Under the pieces are notes generated by a model. That model was not told the origin of the DNA and made no database searches. It worked only from the letters and a program-made list of their open reading frames with translations. 64,000 nt of DNA from Eupeodes corollae (taxonomy: Eukaryota > Arthropoda > Insecta > Diptera > Syrphidae). Positions within the stretch are counted from its first letter, which is position 1. The number at the start of each line of letters is the position of its first letter. This document shows positions 13,828 through 24,471 of this stretch, in pieces. The DNA is taken from positions 3,098,831 to 3,162,830 of the forward strand of contig NC_079150.1 in assembly GCF_945859685.1 (NCBI RefSeq). Direction: 5' to 3'. Made by a program: the position numbers and the translations under genes.

Positions 13828-14282
13828 AAGCACTATTCACATGAGCACGAACAACGAATGAACGAATTTTCGTCGATTTTGACATTTCTTCTTTCACATG
13901 AGAGTTTTTAATTCGTCACGAATGAAGCTTGACAAGAAGCCACAACCAAACACCATTCACCACCGAAACCAAAACAAGAATGGTTTTTTTAGGTTAAGTA
14001 CACGCGATTATTTTATTCGTAGCGAGTGTGGATAATGTGGAACGCGAATAAAGTTAGACAGTTCGTATCAACTACAGTTTTTTCGCGACGAATAAATTTG
14101 TTTTCTAAAATTTATTATTCTATGATATTGAAAAGTAAAAGTATGCATCATAAATCAAATACAAACTATATTGCTATCGTTTTGTTAAGAATTTGTGTGG
14201 AAATAGGTCTTCAAACGTATATGAACAAATATTTTTTAATTCATTCGTCGTTTGTTGGGTCGCGCTCATGTGAATACTGCTT
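13828..14282. mobile_element. MITE family A, full-length copy (about 455 bp)
   Basis: Both ends carry the same inverted terminal sequence of roughly 40 bp. The left end reads 'aagcactattcacatgagc' and the right end is the complement 'gctcatgtgaatactgctt', each followed inward by imperfect 'acgaacgacgaatgaa'. Related copies lie at 17536-17864, 17865-22888 (split by copia) and 36902-37322. No transposase is encoded, so it is non-autonomous. I could not define a clear target-site duplication, so the superfamily is unassigned. Confidence 0.75.
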
Positions 14283-15189
14283 TGCTGTATAAGATCGCGA
14301 ACAATATAATAAAAGCATGTTCATGAAAACAATTAATAACCAGACCACCCAATTTAAAAATCAGCAAGCCTCATAAAATACATCGAGCAACCAAAGCTTA
14401 TGGTCGATTTACATCTGCACTTCGAAGTCTGCAGACAAAGAGGATGCAAAATATTAAAATAACACTGGTTAGCTAGAGAGAGGAGATACAAAATATCGAA
14501 GTCTTCAAAAATGTACGTTATAGGAAATCGGATTATAGTACAAATAATCATATATGAATTTATTAATTTGAATTAAATGTAAACATGTAAATAGTTAAGA
14601 GACGGCATCATATGGTCTGGATACCCTGATGCCTTTCTAAAAATAATTTATAAATTAAGTTTGTAAATTATTTCAATAAATAAATAAATAAATAAAATGA
14701 ATTTTTCAATACCAATCATATATATTTGATTACAGTGAAGAAAAAAATCATAGCATCTTCATCTGCAACAGTGTAACCACTACGTTAAAAGAACACTAAA
14801 AGGACCTTAAAAGCGTAGGAAGTTTATTGGAAGAATCTGAATTTAAATCATTACATTTTCCATAAAACTTATTGCAAGTGTTCTATCAAAAAGGTAGATA
14901 TAGTATATTATAGGAAGTTAAAAGAGATACAACTGTTGTATTCTCTCCCACTTTCAGGTTTTTACATAGTATTTACCCTTCTCTCTGTTTTTGTACATAA
15001 TGCATGTAAATCCAATTTATAGTTGTTATAATTTTTTTTTTAAACACTCTTACAACATTTTGAGAATCTATAACTTTTTATTCCCTTACATTACTACGTC
15101 CCACTTGACAATATCTCGATTAACAAATTAAGAAGATATTAAACCTGTTCTTATGGATATTATAAGATGAAGTACTATAGTTAAATTGA
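14283..15189. other. Intergenic DNA, nothing recognised
   Basis: AT-rich, with a (TAAA)n-like tract near 14677-14695. No supported coding sequence. Confidence 0.4.
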
Positions 15190-15405
15190 CTCAGTAAATT
15201 ATGATATGGAATTTTTTTGAATGGATGTTTGACTGTTTTTCCATAGAATTAGAAATGAAAATTATGTACTGATTGATTGAAAATCGAAAAAACAATTTTT
15301 TTTCATTAAATTTCCTGAACAGTAGATTTTCTTGCTTAAAAGTAACTGGAATCATTCCGCTGATTTGTGTTACAATTTCACACAATTTTAATGACAAATG
15401 TTACT
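15190..15405. mobile_element. MITE family B, degraded partial copy
   Basis: Shares ordered words with 37322-37700, 37862-38150 and 52229-52605. These are 'attagaaatgaaaatta', a region near 'cctgaacag', and 'ctgatttgtgttacaattt' followed by 'cacaattttaatgaca'. The ends are not clear. Non-coding. Confidence 0.5.
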
Positions 15406-15721
15406 GAACATTTTGTAGGTAAATTTCACTTATAAATATAAAGTTAGCTTTGAAATGTGGTGCCCTTATTTCCATACTTTTTTAACAATATTTGTCTGCT
15501 TTGACAATGGAATAGATACATTTTCAAAAGTTTTTTATTATTCACAAGACTTTACAGAAAAATATTATATTTGGTTATTGTCTCCAGTTTTTGTTATATG
15601 ATGATAAATTTGTTTTTAAAAATAAATCACAAATATATGTTTTTCCTTATTAAAAATATTATTTATTTATAAATGAACTTCACAACTATTGTTTTTATAT
15701 TTTAAAATCGAGTAAACGTGT

Positions 15722-17340
15722 TTCGGGTGATTCTCCCTTACTTAAGGTGGCCCTAAAGTCCACCGCTCTACATGGCCAAGGCGTCTAAGCCATTGGACTT
15801 TCATTATTTTAACTAGGTGTCAGTGTCACTGTATATCGTTATATTTTCTCTTCCGTTCTCCATCTATGCAGACGGGACCAAAAGAATTTTTCTCTCGAAG
15901 CATCCTAAGACGCTCTCATCTTTCTTTGACAGGGTCCAGGACTCTGCGCCATAAATTAGAACCGTGATGATGAGTGTTTTTTAGATGGTGATTTTAGATG
16001 TGGAGAGGACTTTACTACTGAATTGCCTTCTGAGTCCAAAGAAGCAGCGATTTGCAATAGTTCTTCTTCCTAAGTGCCTAAGTAGACAAAGCCCTCAATT
16101 ACCTCAAAGTATTGCTCTTTTGTCTAACACGTCCTTGTTCAGTGTTCTAAAACACAGCACTGACATCACACTTTGATCTTCCAATTATGTAAATATCATC
16201 TGCGTATCCGAGTTATTAAATGGACCTTTGGAAGAATGTGCCTCTAGTGTTGACGGTTGAGTTTTGCACAATATCCAGAACGATATTGAAGAAGTCGTAT
16301 GACAGCGCATCGCCTTGTCTAAAACCTTTTTCAAAATGAAATGCATCGGTGAGATCTTTTCCGACCTTGATAGAGCAGCGTGCATTCTCCATCGTCATTC
16401 TGCACAAACGGATAATTTTGACAGGGATGCCAAAACTAAATATTGCTATGTAGAACTCTTCCCTATAGATGATGTCATACGTGGCTTTAAAATCGATAGA
16501 GAAATCCTGGGTATCGATTTGAAGTTTCTGGGTTTTTTCCAAGATATGCCGTAGTATGAATATTTAGTCGATAGCGGACTTTCCTGGTCTGAAGCTACAC
16601 TGATAAGAACCTATCGGGTTGTTGACGAACTGCTTCAGATGTTCACATAATACGGCAGAGAGGATCTTATATGCAATGTTATGCCTCTGTAGTTGGCGCA
16701 ATTTAGAGGGTCTTCGTTCATATGTATTGTTCAAACTTGGCTGAGATTCCACTCGTCAGGCATGCTTTTTTCCGACCATATTTTACAGATGAGTTGGTAC
16801 ATGCTCCCTATCAAGTCATCGCTCACAGGCTGCTTTAAATAGTTCTGCAGCGATGCCGTTGGCTCCAGCAGCTTTGTTTGGCTTTGTTTTCACTTCACTT
16901 CGTCCAGGTAGGGTAGGCGGAATTGTTTATCTGCGTCACCTAGGTTGAGTTTTTCTATGTCCCCTACAGCGGAATTCGGTTTGTCATCGCCATTATATAA
17001 TTTGGAGAAGTGGTCTTCCCATATTCTCAATATAGACTGAGGTTCTACTACGATGTTCCCCTGATCGTCCTTACAGGCTTCGGTTCGTGGCTGCTAACCT
17101 TGGGAGGTTTTTTTTTACCTTTTGATAAAAATTTGCGAACCACATTCCTGTTGTGAAATTCCTCTATCTCCTCGATCCCCCGCTTCTCATACTCTCTTTT
17201 TTCCATCTAAAAACCTCTCCTCTTCTTCTTTACCCATTGAAAACTCCTAAAAAGTTGTAGTTGATAGTACCGAGTACTGACCGCAAGGTATGTGAGTGGC
17301 ATGCTGCATTCCTGCAAACCCTTTGCTTGGCGCAGTATAG
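15722..17340 (-). mobile_element. Decayed LINE with reverse transcriptase remnant
   Basis: Minus-strand frames broken by stops and frameshifts spell parts of a non-LTR reverse transcriptase. Around 16560-16750 they give HNIAYKILSAVL and NNPIGSYQCSFRPGKSAID, the palm/fingers 'QxGFRPGRS' region. Around 16220-16540 they give IDFKATYD, FGIPVKIIRLCRMTM, and KGFRQGDALS followed by FFNIVLD, the RT 'GVRQGDPLSP' region. GC content is higher than the surroundings. It is inactive. The clade is not assignable by eye. Confidence 0.75.
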
Positions 17341-17535
17341 GATTTGTACACTAAAATACATTACAATTTTTTATCTTAAAATTCACTGAAGTTTTCTCAA
17401 AACGTATGAATAAATTAAAAATAAAATTTAAAAAAAATCAAAGAAATCCCCAACAAAAAAAATCAAGTATGGCAATACTGAACACAAAACATTGAAGAAA
17501 TGTAAAATCTTGCACATGAGCTACAAACTGCGAAC

Positions 17536-17864
17536 TATGGATGTTCGCATATTTTGACTTTCCTTCTCATGAGCTTAATTTCTATTCGCAGACAGCGACG
17601 AATTGTCAATTTATAATTACCCTTTTCAACAAACAAAACAAGAGTGGTATAAATTTGAGGTGAGTTTAGCGCAAACAATTTATTCGTTGCAGTGTGGATG
17701 GTATGTGGAACGCGAATAGAGTTTGATAGTTCGTAGCAACCACACGGCAATTCGTTACTACCAAATTATTTTTACAAAATTGTCTCTCATGTGAAAGAAA
17801 CGTCAAAATCGACGAATATTCGTTCATTCGTTGGTCGTTGGTCGTGCTCATGTGAATAGTACTT
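17536..17864. mobile_element. MITE family A, rearranged copy, left partner of a perfect palindrome
   Basis: It contains family-A internal words such as 'gtgtggatggtatgtggaacgcgaata' (broken here only for naming) and ends at the right with the inverted form of the family-A left end. Its last 70 bp (17784-17853) are the exact reverse complement of 17865-17934, the start of the next copy. Confidence 0.6.
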
Positions 17865-17934
17865 ACATGAGCACGACCAACGACCAACGAATGAACGAAT
17901 ATTCGTCGATTTTGACGTTTCTTTCACATGAGAG
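17784..17934. repeat. Perfect 70-bp inverted repeat with 11-nt spacer
   Basis: The arms 17784-17853 and 17865-17934 are exact reverse complements base for base. The spacer 17854-17864 is gaatagtactt. It forms where two MITE-A ends abut in opposite orientation. It could extrude a cruciform or be transcribed as a hairpin RNA. Confidence 0.9.
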
Positions 17935-18012
17935 TTTTTAATTCGTCGCGAATGAAGCCACAGCCGAACACCATACACCACCGAAACCAAAACAAGAATG
18001 ATTTTTTAGGTT

Positions 18013-18017
18013 AAGTA
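18013..18017. repeat. Copia target-site duplication, left
   Basis: AAGTA directly before the 5' LTR, repeated at 22605-22609 directly after the 3' LTR. Five base pairs is the size expected for copia integration. Confidence 0.85.
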
Positions 18018-18279
18018 TGTTGAAATTATGAACTGCAAATCAACCTTAAGATTCAGTTCTGTATCTATTATCTGAACATACCTTGTATTTCTTTTATATA
18101 AACACACCTTTTAGTATTCTTCCATTTTGAATTGTTTCTTTCTTTTTTGGCGCTTCTCGCTTTTGGATTGTTCCAGACTTCTCTCTTTTATTTTATATTT
18201 AATTAAAAGTATTTTATAATTAAAAGTAAAAGCGTTTAATTTCATCATTTATTCCTTGGATTTTTATCAAATCCCTTCA
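18018..18279 (+). repeat. Copia 5' LTR
   Basis: 262 bp, TGTTGAAATT...CCCTTCA, reading as identical to 22343-22604. It should carry the promoter and R region; I could not place the start site. Confidence 0.9.
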
Positions 18280-18293
18280 GGTTATGGGCCCAG
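18280..18293 (+). promoter_or_regulatory. Copia primer binding site
   Basis: GGTTATGGGCCCAG starts one base after the LTR. From memory of insect initiator tRNA-Met, this is complementary to its anticodon-stem region (CTGGGCCCATAACC), not to the 3' CCA end. Drosophila copia is known to prime from a half-molecule of this tRNA, so the same mechanism is inferred. Confidence 0.75.
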
Positions 18294-18362
18294 GAATACT
18301 CGTTGGAAAGTATTAATATTGTTTTCTTTTAAGAATATTTTCTGGTTTGTATCAGCCGCATC

Positions 18363-21300
18363 ATGTCGTCGAACGCCATGCCGTCCATCGAAAAACTCAC
18401 TGGCCGAGAAAATTACAGCACGTGGAAGTTTGCTATGCAGGCATACTTGGAACACGAAGAGCTGTGGCAATGTGTTGAGGGAACCGAAAAGGATGCTCAG
18501 AAGATAATAAAAGCAAAATCAAAAATAATTCTCGCCGTCGATCCCATGAATTATATGCATATCCAGGATGCACAAACTGCTAAGGATGCATGGGATAAGT
18601 TGCAGCAAGCATTCGAGGATTCCGGTTTGACTCGGAGAGTAAGTCTTCTCAGAAGTTTAATAACAACCCGTTTGGTTGATTATGCTTCAGTCGACGAATA
18701 CGTCAACAAAATTGTGACGACTGCACACAAACTAAACGCTCTCAAGTTCAACGTTGGAGATGAGTGGGTAGGTACTCTTCTACTTGCTGGTTTGCCAGAC
18801 GAGTACAAACCAATGATAATGGGTTTGGAGAGTTCGGGAGTCCCTATCACGGGGGATTCAATTAAAACAAAGCTCCTTCAGGAGATTTCAAACAAAAGTA
18901 GTAACCGTGAGCCAGAAACTGCTTTGATGATGAAGCCTTGGAACAGACGACGGAATCGTCCACCGAACTCAGTGAGTATGGAAAAGACTCGATGTTTCAA
19001 CTGCAATGGCTATGGACACATCAGCAAATACTGCAAAAATAAGAACAAGAAGTCGACGCAAAATTTTGACCAACAAAAGAAAACTTTCCTTGCTTGCTGT
19101 GCCGTTGATGCCTCCGATTCCCAGGCATGGTATTTGGACTCGTGCGCATCCGCGCATATGACTTCTCATCAAGATTGGCTTGAAGGCAATGCACGTCCAT
19201 GTACCACCGAGATTTACGCAGCAAATAACGAAAAAATGAAAGCTATTGCTATTGGAGAGACTTTTATTCCTGTGTCAGTCAATAATAAATCAGACACAAT
19301 AAAAGCAAGTGAAGTGATTTATATTCCAAATATCTCAGCCAACTTGTTGTCTGTGAGCCAAATTGTGAAGCGAGGTCACAAAGTGGAATTCACTTCCGAA
19401 GGTTGCAAAATCACTAATGTTGATGGAGAGTTGTTGGCGACTGCTTCCGATGAGAATGGGATTTTCAAACTAGACAGACCACCACACGATGCGTTCCTTG
19501 TTCGCACAGAAAATGAAACCGAGTTGTGGCATCGTCGTTTAGGTCACATGAGCCGCAAGAATATGAATCTTCTCCGTGACGGTTTAGCAACTGGAATTCA
19601 ACTTGCCGAATGCATTAAAGAACCGTGCAAGAATTGCATTAAAGGAAAACAACATCGAGAATCTTTCAAGCACAAGGGTAAGCGAGCCGAGAATTTACTT
19701 GACCTGGTACACACCGATTTATGTGGACCAATGGAGACAACATCCATCGGAGGTGCAAAGTATTTTCTTACTATGATTGACGACTGCTCTAAGAAGGTGT
19801 TTGTATATTTTCTTAAGGCGAAGAGCGAAACATTTGAGAAGATTAAAGAGTTTAAGAATCTAGTTGAAACCCAGACCGACAGAAGAATAAAAATCATACG
19901 ATCCGACAATGGTGGTGAATATGTGAGTACGCAACTAAAATCATTCTTGAAGAATTCAGGAATCCGACACCAGCTCACAATTGCTTACACTCCGCAACAA
20001 AATGGAGTTGCAGAACGAATGAACCGCACCATTGTAGAGAAAGGTCGAAGTATGCTTTTTGATGCCGGACTTCCTAAAGATTTTTGGGCCGAGGCAGTAT
20101 CGTCCGCCGTTTACCTAATTAATCGGACACCAACAAATAATCTCCGAAATGTAACGCCTGAGGAGGTTTGGACAGGAAGAAAGCCAGACTTAAGTAATCT
20201 TCGAATTTTTGGTTGCAAGGCCATGTCACATATCCCAAAAGAGAAAAGATTGAAATGGGATCCGAAATCTCAAGAGCTAATTTTCACCGGCTACTGTGAC
20301 GAAACAAAAGGATATCGTCTCGTTGATCCAAAGACAAAACAATTGGTCAGAAGTAGAGATGTCATTTTTTTCGAAAATGAAAATATAAATGTTCATCACA
20401 CATCCGAAAAGAAAAAGGCCTCAGAAAAATCCGTTGTCACTCCAATTTTGTCTGAGAAGATGAATGTTGTAGGTGCAGATTCGTTTGACGAAAATTATGA
20501 TGAAGAAGACAGCACGATTATTGAAAACAGTGAGATGATAGTACCAGATGACATTATCGAACCAGCCAGTACAGATGATTTAAAGCAAGAAAGGGACAGT
20601 TCACCTGAAGAAGACAGTGATGATCAAGACCGAACCATAATCGAAATAAGCGAACCAGCAGAAGAAGAAAATCCACAGAGGCGATCAAGAAGACCACAAA
20701 AACCCAGGACATTTCCCGATTACATCACTTATTTTACTGTGACAAATGATCCTGCCGATCCTATCTCCGTTGAAGATGCTCTTAGTGGACCGAATGCATC
20801 ATGTTGGAAGACAGCTATGCAAGATGAGTATGACGCAATGCTTGAAAATAATACATGGACCTTGGTAGATCCTCCGCCGAATAGAAAGATACTCAACGCA
20901 AAATGGGTATTTAAAACCAAACCCGGAGATGGCAAACAAGTTAAGAAGTTCAAGGCTAGGTTGGTAGCGAAAGGATGTGGACAAGTCGAAGGCATTGATT
21001 TCCAAGAAACTTATGCGCCTGTGGTAAGAACTAACACAATCAGATTATTATTTGCTCTTTCTGTTAGATATGATCTCCACCTTCACCACATGGATGTAAA
21101 GAATGCATTTCTGCACGGGGATTTAGTTGAGGATCTCTACATCAAGCAGCCTGAATCTTTCGTCGTAGAATCTCAGAAAAATAAAGTTTGCAGGTTGAAC
21201 AAGGCAATGTATGGTCTCAAACAAGGTAGCAGATCCTGGAACAAGAAGATAGACTCCGTTCTTAAGTCTATAGGTTATATGCAGACGCGTACAGATCAAT

Positions 21301-22316
21301 GTGTTTATATCAAGACATCAAGTAAAAATATTCAAATAGTTGCGGTCTATGTTGATGACCTATTAATTCTCGCTGACGATATCAATCAAATGAAGCATAC
21401 CAAGGATAAGCTGATGGCAGCATTCAAGATGAAAGATCTCGGCGAAATTTCATTATGCTTGGGTATGAGGATTACGAGGGATCGAGTTAGAGGAAAACTT
21501 TGGGTAGACCAATCCGATTACTTGACTGCAGTTATCGAAAAGTTTAAAATGACCGATTGCAATCCAGTGACAACTCCTTTGGATTCTAATCAAAAATTAA
21601 CTTCAGATATGTCTCCGAAAAATGAAGAAGACCGTGTTAAGATGCAAGATATCCCATATAGAGAAGCAGTGGGAAGTCTTCTTTATGCTTCACAAGGAAC
21701 GAGGCCAGACATAGCTCACGCAGTGGGTGTTGTAAGTAAATATTTGTCGAATCCAGGTCAGGGACATTGGAAGGCTGTAAAAAGGATCATGCGTTATTTA
21801 AAGGGCACAATCAATGCTAAAATCGAATTCTCCAAAAATGATGACTCCGAGTTATTGGCATATAGCGATGCAGATTGGGCAAACGAAGTTGATGATAGGC
21901 GTTCAGTTAGTGGCTACATATTGAAAATGCAAGGCGGTCCCATCTCATGGGCTAGTAAACGACAAAGGACAGTGGCGTTGTCGACAACCGAAGCCGAATA
22001 CATGGCACTATCAGCAGCTTGTCAAGAAGTGCTTTGGGTTCGAAGCTTGGCAGCTGAAATCGATTCATCAATTATATCCAATCCGACTGTTATATTCTGT
22101 GACAACAAAGGCGCAGTGGATCTTGCATCAACAGCTGGATTTCGTCCGCGCACAAAACACATCGACATTCGTCACCATTTTCTTCGAGATCACATTGAAA
22201 ATGAGAACATCGTTGTGCAGTACACTCCAACGGAGCAAATGGTCGCAGACTCCTTAACGAAACCATTATGTGGTAACAAATTTAATTTTTGTAAAAATAA
22301 TTTTGGAATTGTTTAA
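18363..22316 (+). CDS. Copia gag-pol polyprotein
   Basis: A 1317-aa polyprotein for virus-like particle formation, reverse transcription and integration. In order: gag capsid-type region (about 10-190, GRENYSTWKFAMQAYLE); CCHC zinc knuckle (about 211-224, CFNCNGYGHISKYC); aspartic protease with DSCAS near residue 258; GAG-pre-integrase (ELWHRRLGHMS); integrase DDE (D near 448 in HTDLCGP, D near 513 in RSDNGGEY, E near 549 in NGVAERMNR); reverse transcriptase with YVDD near 996; and RNase H (SDADWA near 1167, TTEAEYMA, CDNKGA). The start is the ATG just after the leader; the frame is open throughout with no frameshift between gag and pol, as in copia. Odd point: the protease triad reads D-S-C instead of the usual D-S/T-G, which may weaken or abolish cleavage. 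Confidence 0.95.
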   Translation: MSSNAMPSIEKLTGRENYSTWKFAMQAYLEHEELWQCVEGTEKDAQKIIKAKSKIILAVDPMNYMHIQDAQTAKDAWDKLQQAFEDSGLTRRVSLLRSLITTRLVDYASVDEYVNKIVTTAHKLNALKFNVGDEWVGTLLLAGLPDEYKPMIMGLESSGVPITGDSIKTKLLQEISNKSSNREPETALMMKPWNRRRNRPPNSVSMEKTRCFNCNGYGHISKYCKNKNKKSTQNFDQQKKTFLACCAVDASDSQAWYLDSCASAHMTSHQDWLEGNARPCTTEIYAANNEKMKAIAIGETFIPVSVNNKSDTIKASEVIYIPNISANLLSVSQIVKRGHKVEFTSEGCKITNVDGELLATASDENGIFKLDRPPHDAFLVRTENETELWHRRLGHMSRKNMNLLRDGLATGIQLAECIKEPCKNCIKGKQHRESFKHKGKRAENLLDLVHTDLCGPMETTSIGGAKYFLTMIDDCSKKVFVYFLKAKSETFEKIKEFKNLVETQTDRRIKIIRSDNGGEYVSTQLKSFLKNSGIRHQLTIAYTPQQNGVAERMNRTIVEKGRSMLFDAGLPKDFWAEAVSSAVYLINRTPTNNLRNVTPEEVWTGRKPDLSNLRIFGCKAMSHIPKEKRLKWDPKSQELIFTGYCDETKGYRLVDPKTKQLVRSRDVIFFENENINVHHTSEKKKASEKSVVTPILSEKMNVVGADSFDENYDEEDSTIIENSEMIVPDDIIEPASTDDLKQERDSSPEEDSDDQDRTIIEISEPAEEENPQRRSRRPQKPRTFPDYITYFTVTNDPADPISVEDALSGPNASCWKTAMQDEYDAMLENNTWTLVDPPPNRKILNAKWVFKTKPGDGKQVKKFKARLVAKGCGQVEGIDFQETYAPVVRTNTIRLLFALSVRYDLHLHHMDVKNAFLHGDLVEDLYIKQPESFVVESQKNKVCRLNKAMYGLKQGSRSWNKKIDSVLKSIGYMQTRTDQCVYIKTSSKNIQIVAVYVDDLLILADDINQMKHTKDKLMAAFKMKDLGEISLCLGMRITRDRVRGKLWVDQSDYLTAVIEKFKMTDCNPVTTPLDSNQKLTSDMSPKNEEDRVKMQDIPYREAVGSLLYASQGTRPDIAHAVGVVSKYLSNPGQGHWKAVKRIMRYLKGTINAKIEFSKNDDSELLAYSDADWANEVDDRRSVSGYILKMQGGPISWASKRQRTVALSTTEAEYMALSAACQEVLWVRSLAAEIDSSIISNPTVIFCDNKGAVDLASTAGFRPRTKHIDIRHHFLRDHIENENIVVQYTPTEQMVADSLTKPLCGNKFNFCKNNFGIV

Positions 22317-22333
22317 ATTATAGATTTTTGTTC

Positions 22334-22342
22334 AAGAAAGGG
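22334..22342 (+). promoter_or_regulatory. Copia polypurine tract
   Basis: AAGAAAGGG lies directly before the 3' LTR at 22343, in the position needed to prime plus-strand DNA synthesis. Confidence 0.8.
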
Positions 22343-22604
22343 TGTTGAAATTATGAACTGCAAATCAACCTTAAGATTCAGTTCTGTATCTATTATCTGA
22401 ACATACCTTGTATTTCTTTTATATAAACACACCTTTTAGTATTCTTCCATTTTGAATTGTTTCTTTCTTTTTTGGCGCTTCTCGCTTTTGGATTGTTCCA
22501 GACTTCTCTCTTTTATTTTATATTTAATTAAAAGTATTTTATAATTAAAAGTAAAAGCGTTTAATTTCATCATTTATTCCTTGGATTTTTATCAAATCCC
22601 TTCA
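22343..22604 (+). repeat. Copia 3' LTR
   Basis: 262 bp; reads as identical to the 5' LTR and is followed by the AAGTA target duplication at 22605-22609. Confidence 0.9.
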
Positions 22605-22888
22605 AAGTACGCGCGATTATTTTATTCGTTGTGAGTGTGGATAATGTGGAACGCGAAAAAAGTTTGACAGTTCGTATCAACTATAATTTTTTTGCGACGA
22701 ATAAATTTGTTTTCTTAAATTAAAATACATTATAATGTAAAGTAAAAGTAGGTATCATAAATCAAATAGAAACTATATTGCTATCGTTTTGTTAAGAATT
22801 TGTGTGGAAATATGTCTTCAAAAGTATGTAAACTCACATTTTGTAATTCATTCGTCGTTCGTTGGTCGCGCTCATGTGAATACTACTT

Positions 22889-23399
22889 TAGAGAACAAAA
22901 TGCAAATTTTTTGTCCTAACAAAAGTGTCAATTGGTTTCTTATAATTTAAATGTGTTTTTGTTTGAAATTGACTTTTTGAAATGTGTAACATGTGCAAGG
23001 CCCAATTGAACAAAACATGTACAAAATATTGAGACCCCTACCTAACTGTAAAAAAAAATCATGCTGTGGTAATAGAAAGTCACCCTTTATTATTTATTTG
23101 TACATATCTATCAAATAAAAAAATGCTTGTCGAAATTATAAAATCTATAAACAATTTTGATAGTTCTTAAAAGTTATCTTCAAATGGAAATGTTGAATCA
23201 CCCTAACATGTACTATACATTATTATGTTGTGGCCCCTTCACTGGCAACTCTAACTTAAACCGACCTAATGTAACTGTACTGACTACTGACTGATGGGAG
23301 GACAGACAAATCCAAATAACAAATCGTCTCACATCTGACTTTGTACACCGCCTAGCCGATAACTGGTTTTGTTTTAATTATTAAATAAACTTACGACAC
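22889..23399. other. Intergenic DNA between the MITE and MK2
   Basis: No supported gene or repeat. AT-rich, with scattered poly(A) runs. Confidence 0.4.
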
Positions 23400-23524
23400 T
23401 CAGTTTCATTCTGAATTAAAAGTTTTCTTCCGCGAAATCGATGAAAATTCTAAACTCAACAAAAAATATAAGTTTTTACATTTGACACAAGTCTTATTTT
23501 AATTAAAAGGATTTCTAGTTAGGT
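23400..23524 (+). promoter_or_regulatory. Possible MK2 start site and noncoding first exon
   Basis: A splice acceptor (ttgcag, ending 24647) sits 13 bp before the MK2 ATG, so at least one upstream noncoding exon is expected. A TCAGTT initiator-like hexamer lies at 23400-23405 and a donor-like AG|GTAATG at 23521-23527. The pairing is an inference from weak signals. Confidence 0.25.
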
Positions 23525-23863
23525 AATGTGTAGTTTTATCATTTCTTTGTTTTATCGGTAAAATAAATAGCATGTGTAGAATTGTGTTGCTTTTTTATAT
23601 TAAATATCTTTTTCTTTTATCTCTTAATCATGCTCATACTATACGTCATCATGAAAAATATTTTTTAAGGAAATTGCCTTAAAACAGAATTGTGTGAACA
23701 ATTCTGAGGTGGAACGAGAAGAGAATCCAATTGAATTGCATGTATTTTTTTCACAACTTCTAAGCTAATAGATAAAAACCAACACAAAATATTGTATTTG
23801 TATTAAAAAGAGTGAGAAGTGAATTTGCATTAAACTACGTACTTTATTGCAATTTGCATTTAA

Positions 23864-24471
23864 CCCTAGAAAGATAATCATATTTTTTAGTGCGTGAAAG
23901 ATAATCATACGTCTTAGAGACGTATGGCACTTATTAAGCGCGTTTAAAGATGACAATTGATTTTTCATCATTATTTCGTATTTTAATTCATTTTATTTGG
24001 GTTATTTTAAGTAAAATGAATCAATAATTAAGTACAAAAGAAGTAAAATTTGAGCAAAATTTATAAAAAATCTGAACCACCTTTGAAAACAGAACGAACA
24101 AAGTTCTTTATTTTTTAAAGAAACCTTTGAGTTGACTTTGAGTCTTAATATTTGGTAAATTAGTTCATTGAGGGGTAAGCTAACTATAAAAAATAGTTTT
24201 AGTAATTTTTGAGAAAAAAAGTTTTTTCCTCATATACTTTTGTTCAGTGCACAAAAGTTTCATAAAAGATAATCATACGTCTCCCAGACGTATAACATAG
24301 TCATTACTGGCCCTAATGCATCTTCAGCGTGAATTTTAAGATGCACCATGCAAGCTCTGACCTAGTCCTGAGCGAATATAAAAAACTAATGTAATACGGC
24401 TTATAATTGAAAAGATATAACAATTTTTCCCCGCGCCATACGTCCCGCAGACGTAGATTATCTTTCTAGGG
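23864..24471. mobile_element. piggyBac-type MITE (608 bp) with TTAA target duplications
   Basis: The left end reads CCCTAGAAAGATAATCATA and the right end is the complement of CCCTAGAAAGATAATC. TTAA lies immediately outside both ends (23860-23863 and 24472-24475). The 13-bp CCCTAGAAAGATA terminal repeat is the one I recall for classical piggyBac. Inner palindromic repeats of the form tacgtct..agacgta sit close to the right end and about 31 bp further in at the left end, reproducing the asymmetric piggyBac layout. A further inner copy is at 24268-24292. There is no transposase frame, so it must have been moved by a transposase from elsewhere. It lies in the probable 5' intron of MK2. Confidence 0.9.

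Larger units (their letters stand above)
18018..22604 (+). mobile_element. Intact Ty1/copia LTR retrotransposon
   Basis: The element is 4587 bp: 262-bp LTRs at 18018-18279 and 22343-22604, a primer site, one 1317-codon gag-pol ORF, a polypurine tract, and AAGTA target duplications. Each LTR begins TGTTG and ends TTCA, and the two copies read as identical, which points to a recent insertion. All replication domains are present in one open frame. It sits inside a MITE-A copy between lid and MK2. Confidence 0.95.
17865..22888. mobile_element. MITE family A copy interrupted by a copia element
   Basis: The left half is 17865-18017 and the right half 22605-22888. Rejoined across the copia insertion they match the intact copy at 13828-14282: 'ggttaagta' continues into 'cgcgattattttattcg'. 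The right end 'gctcatgtgaatactactt' is the family-A terminus. The MITE therefore predates the copia insertion. Confidence 0.75.
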
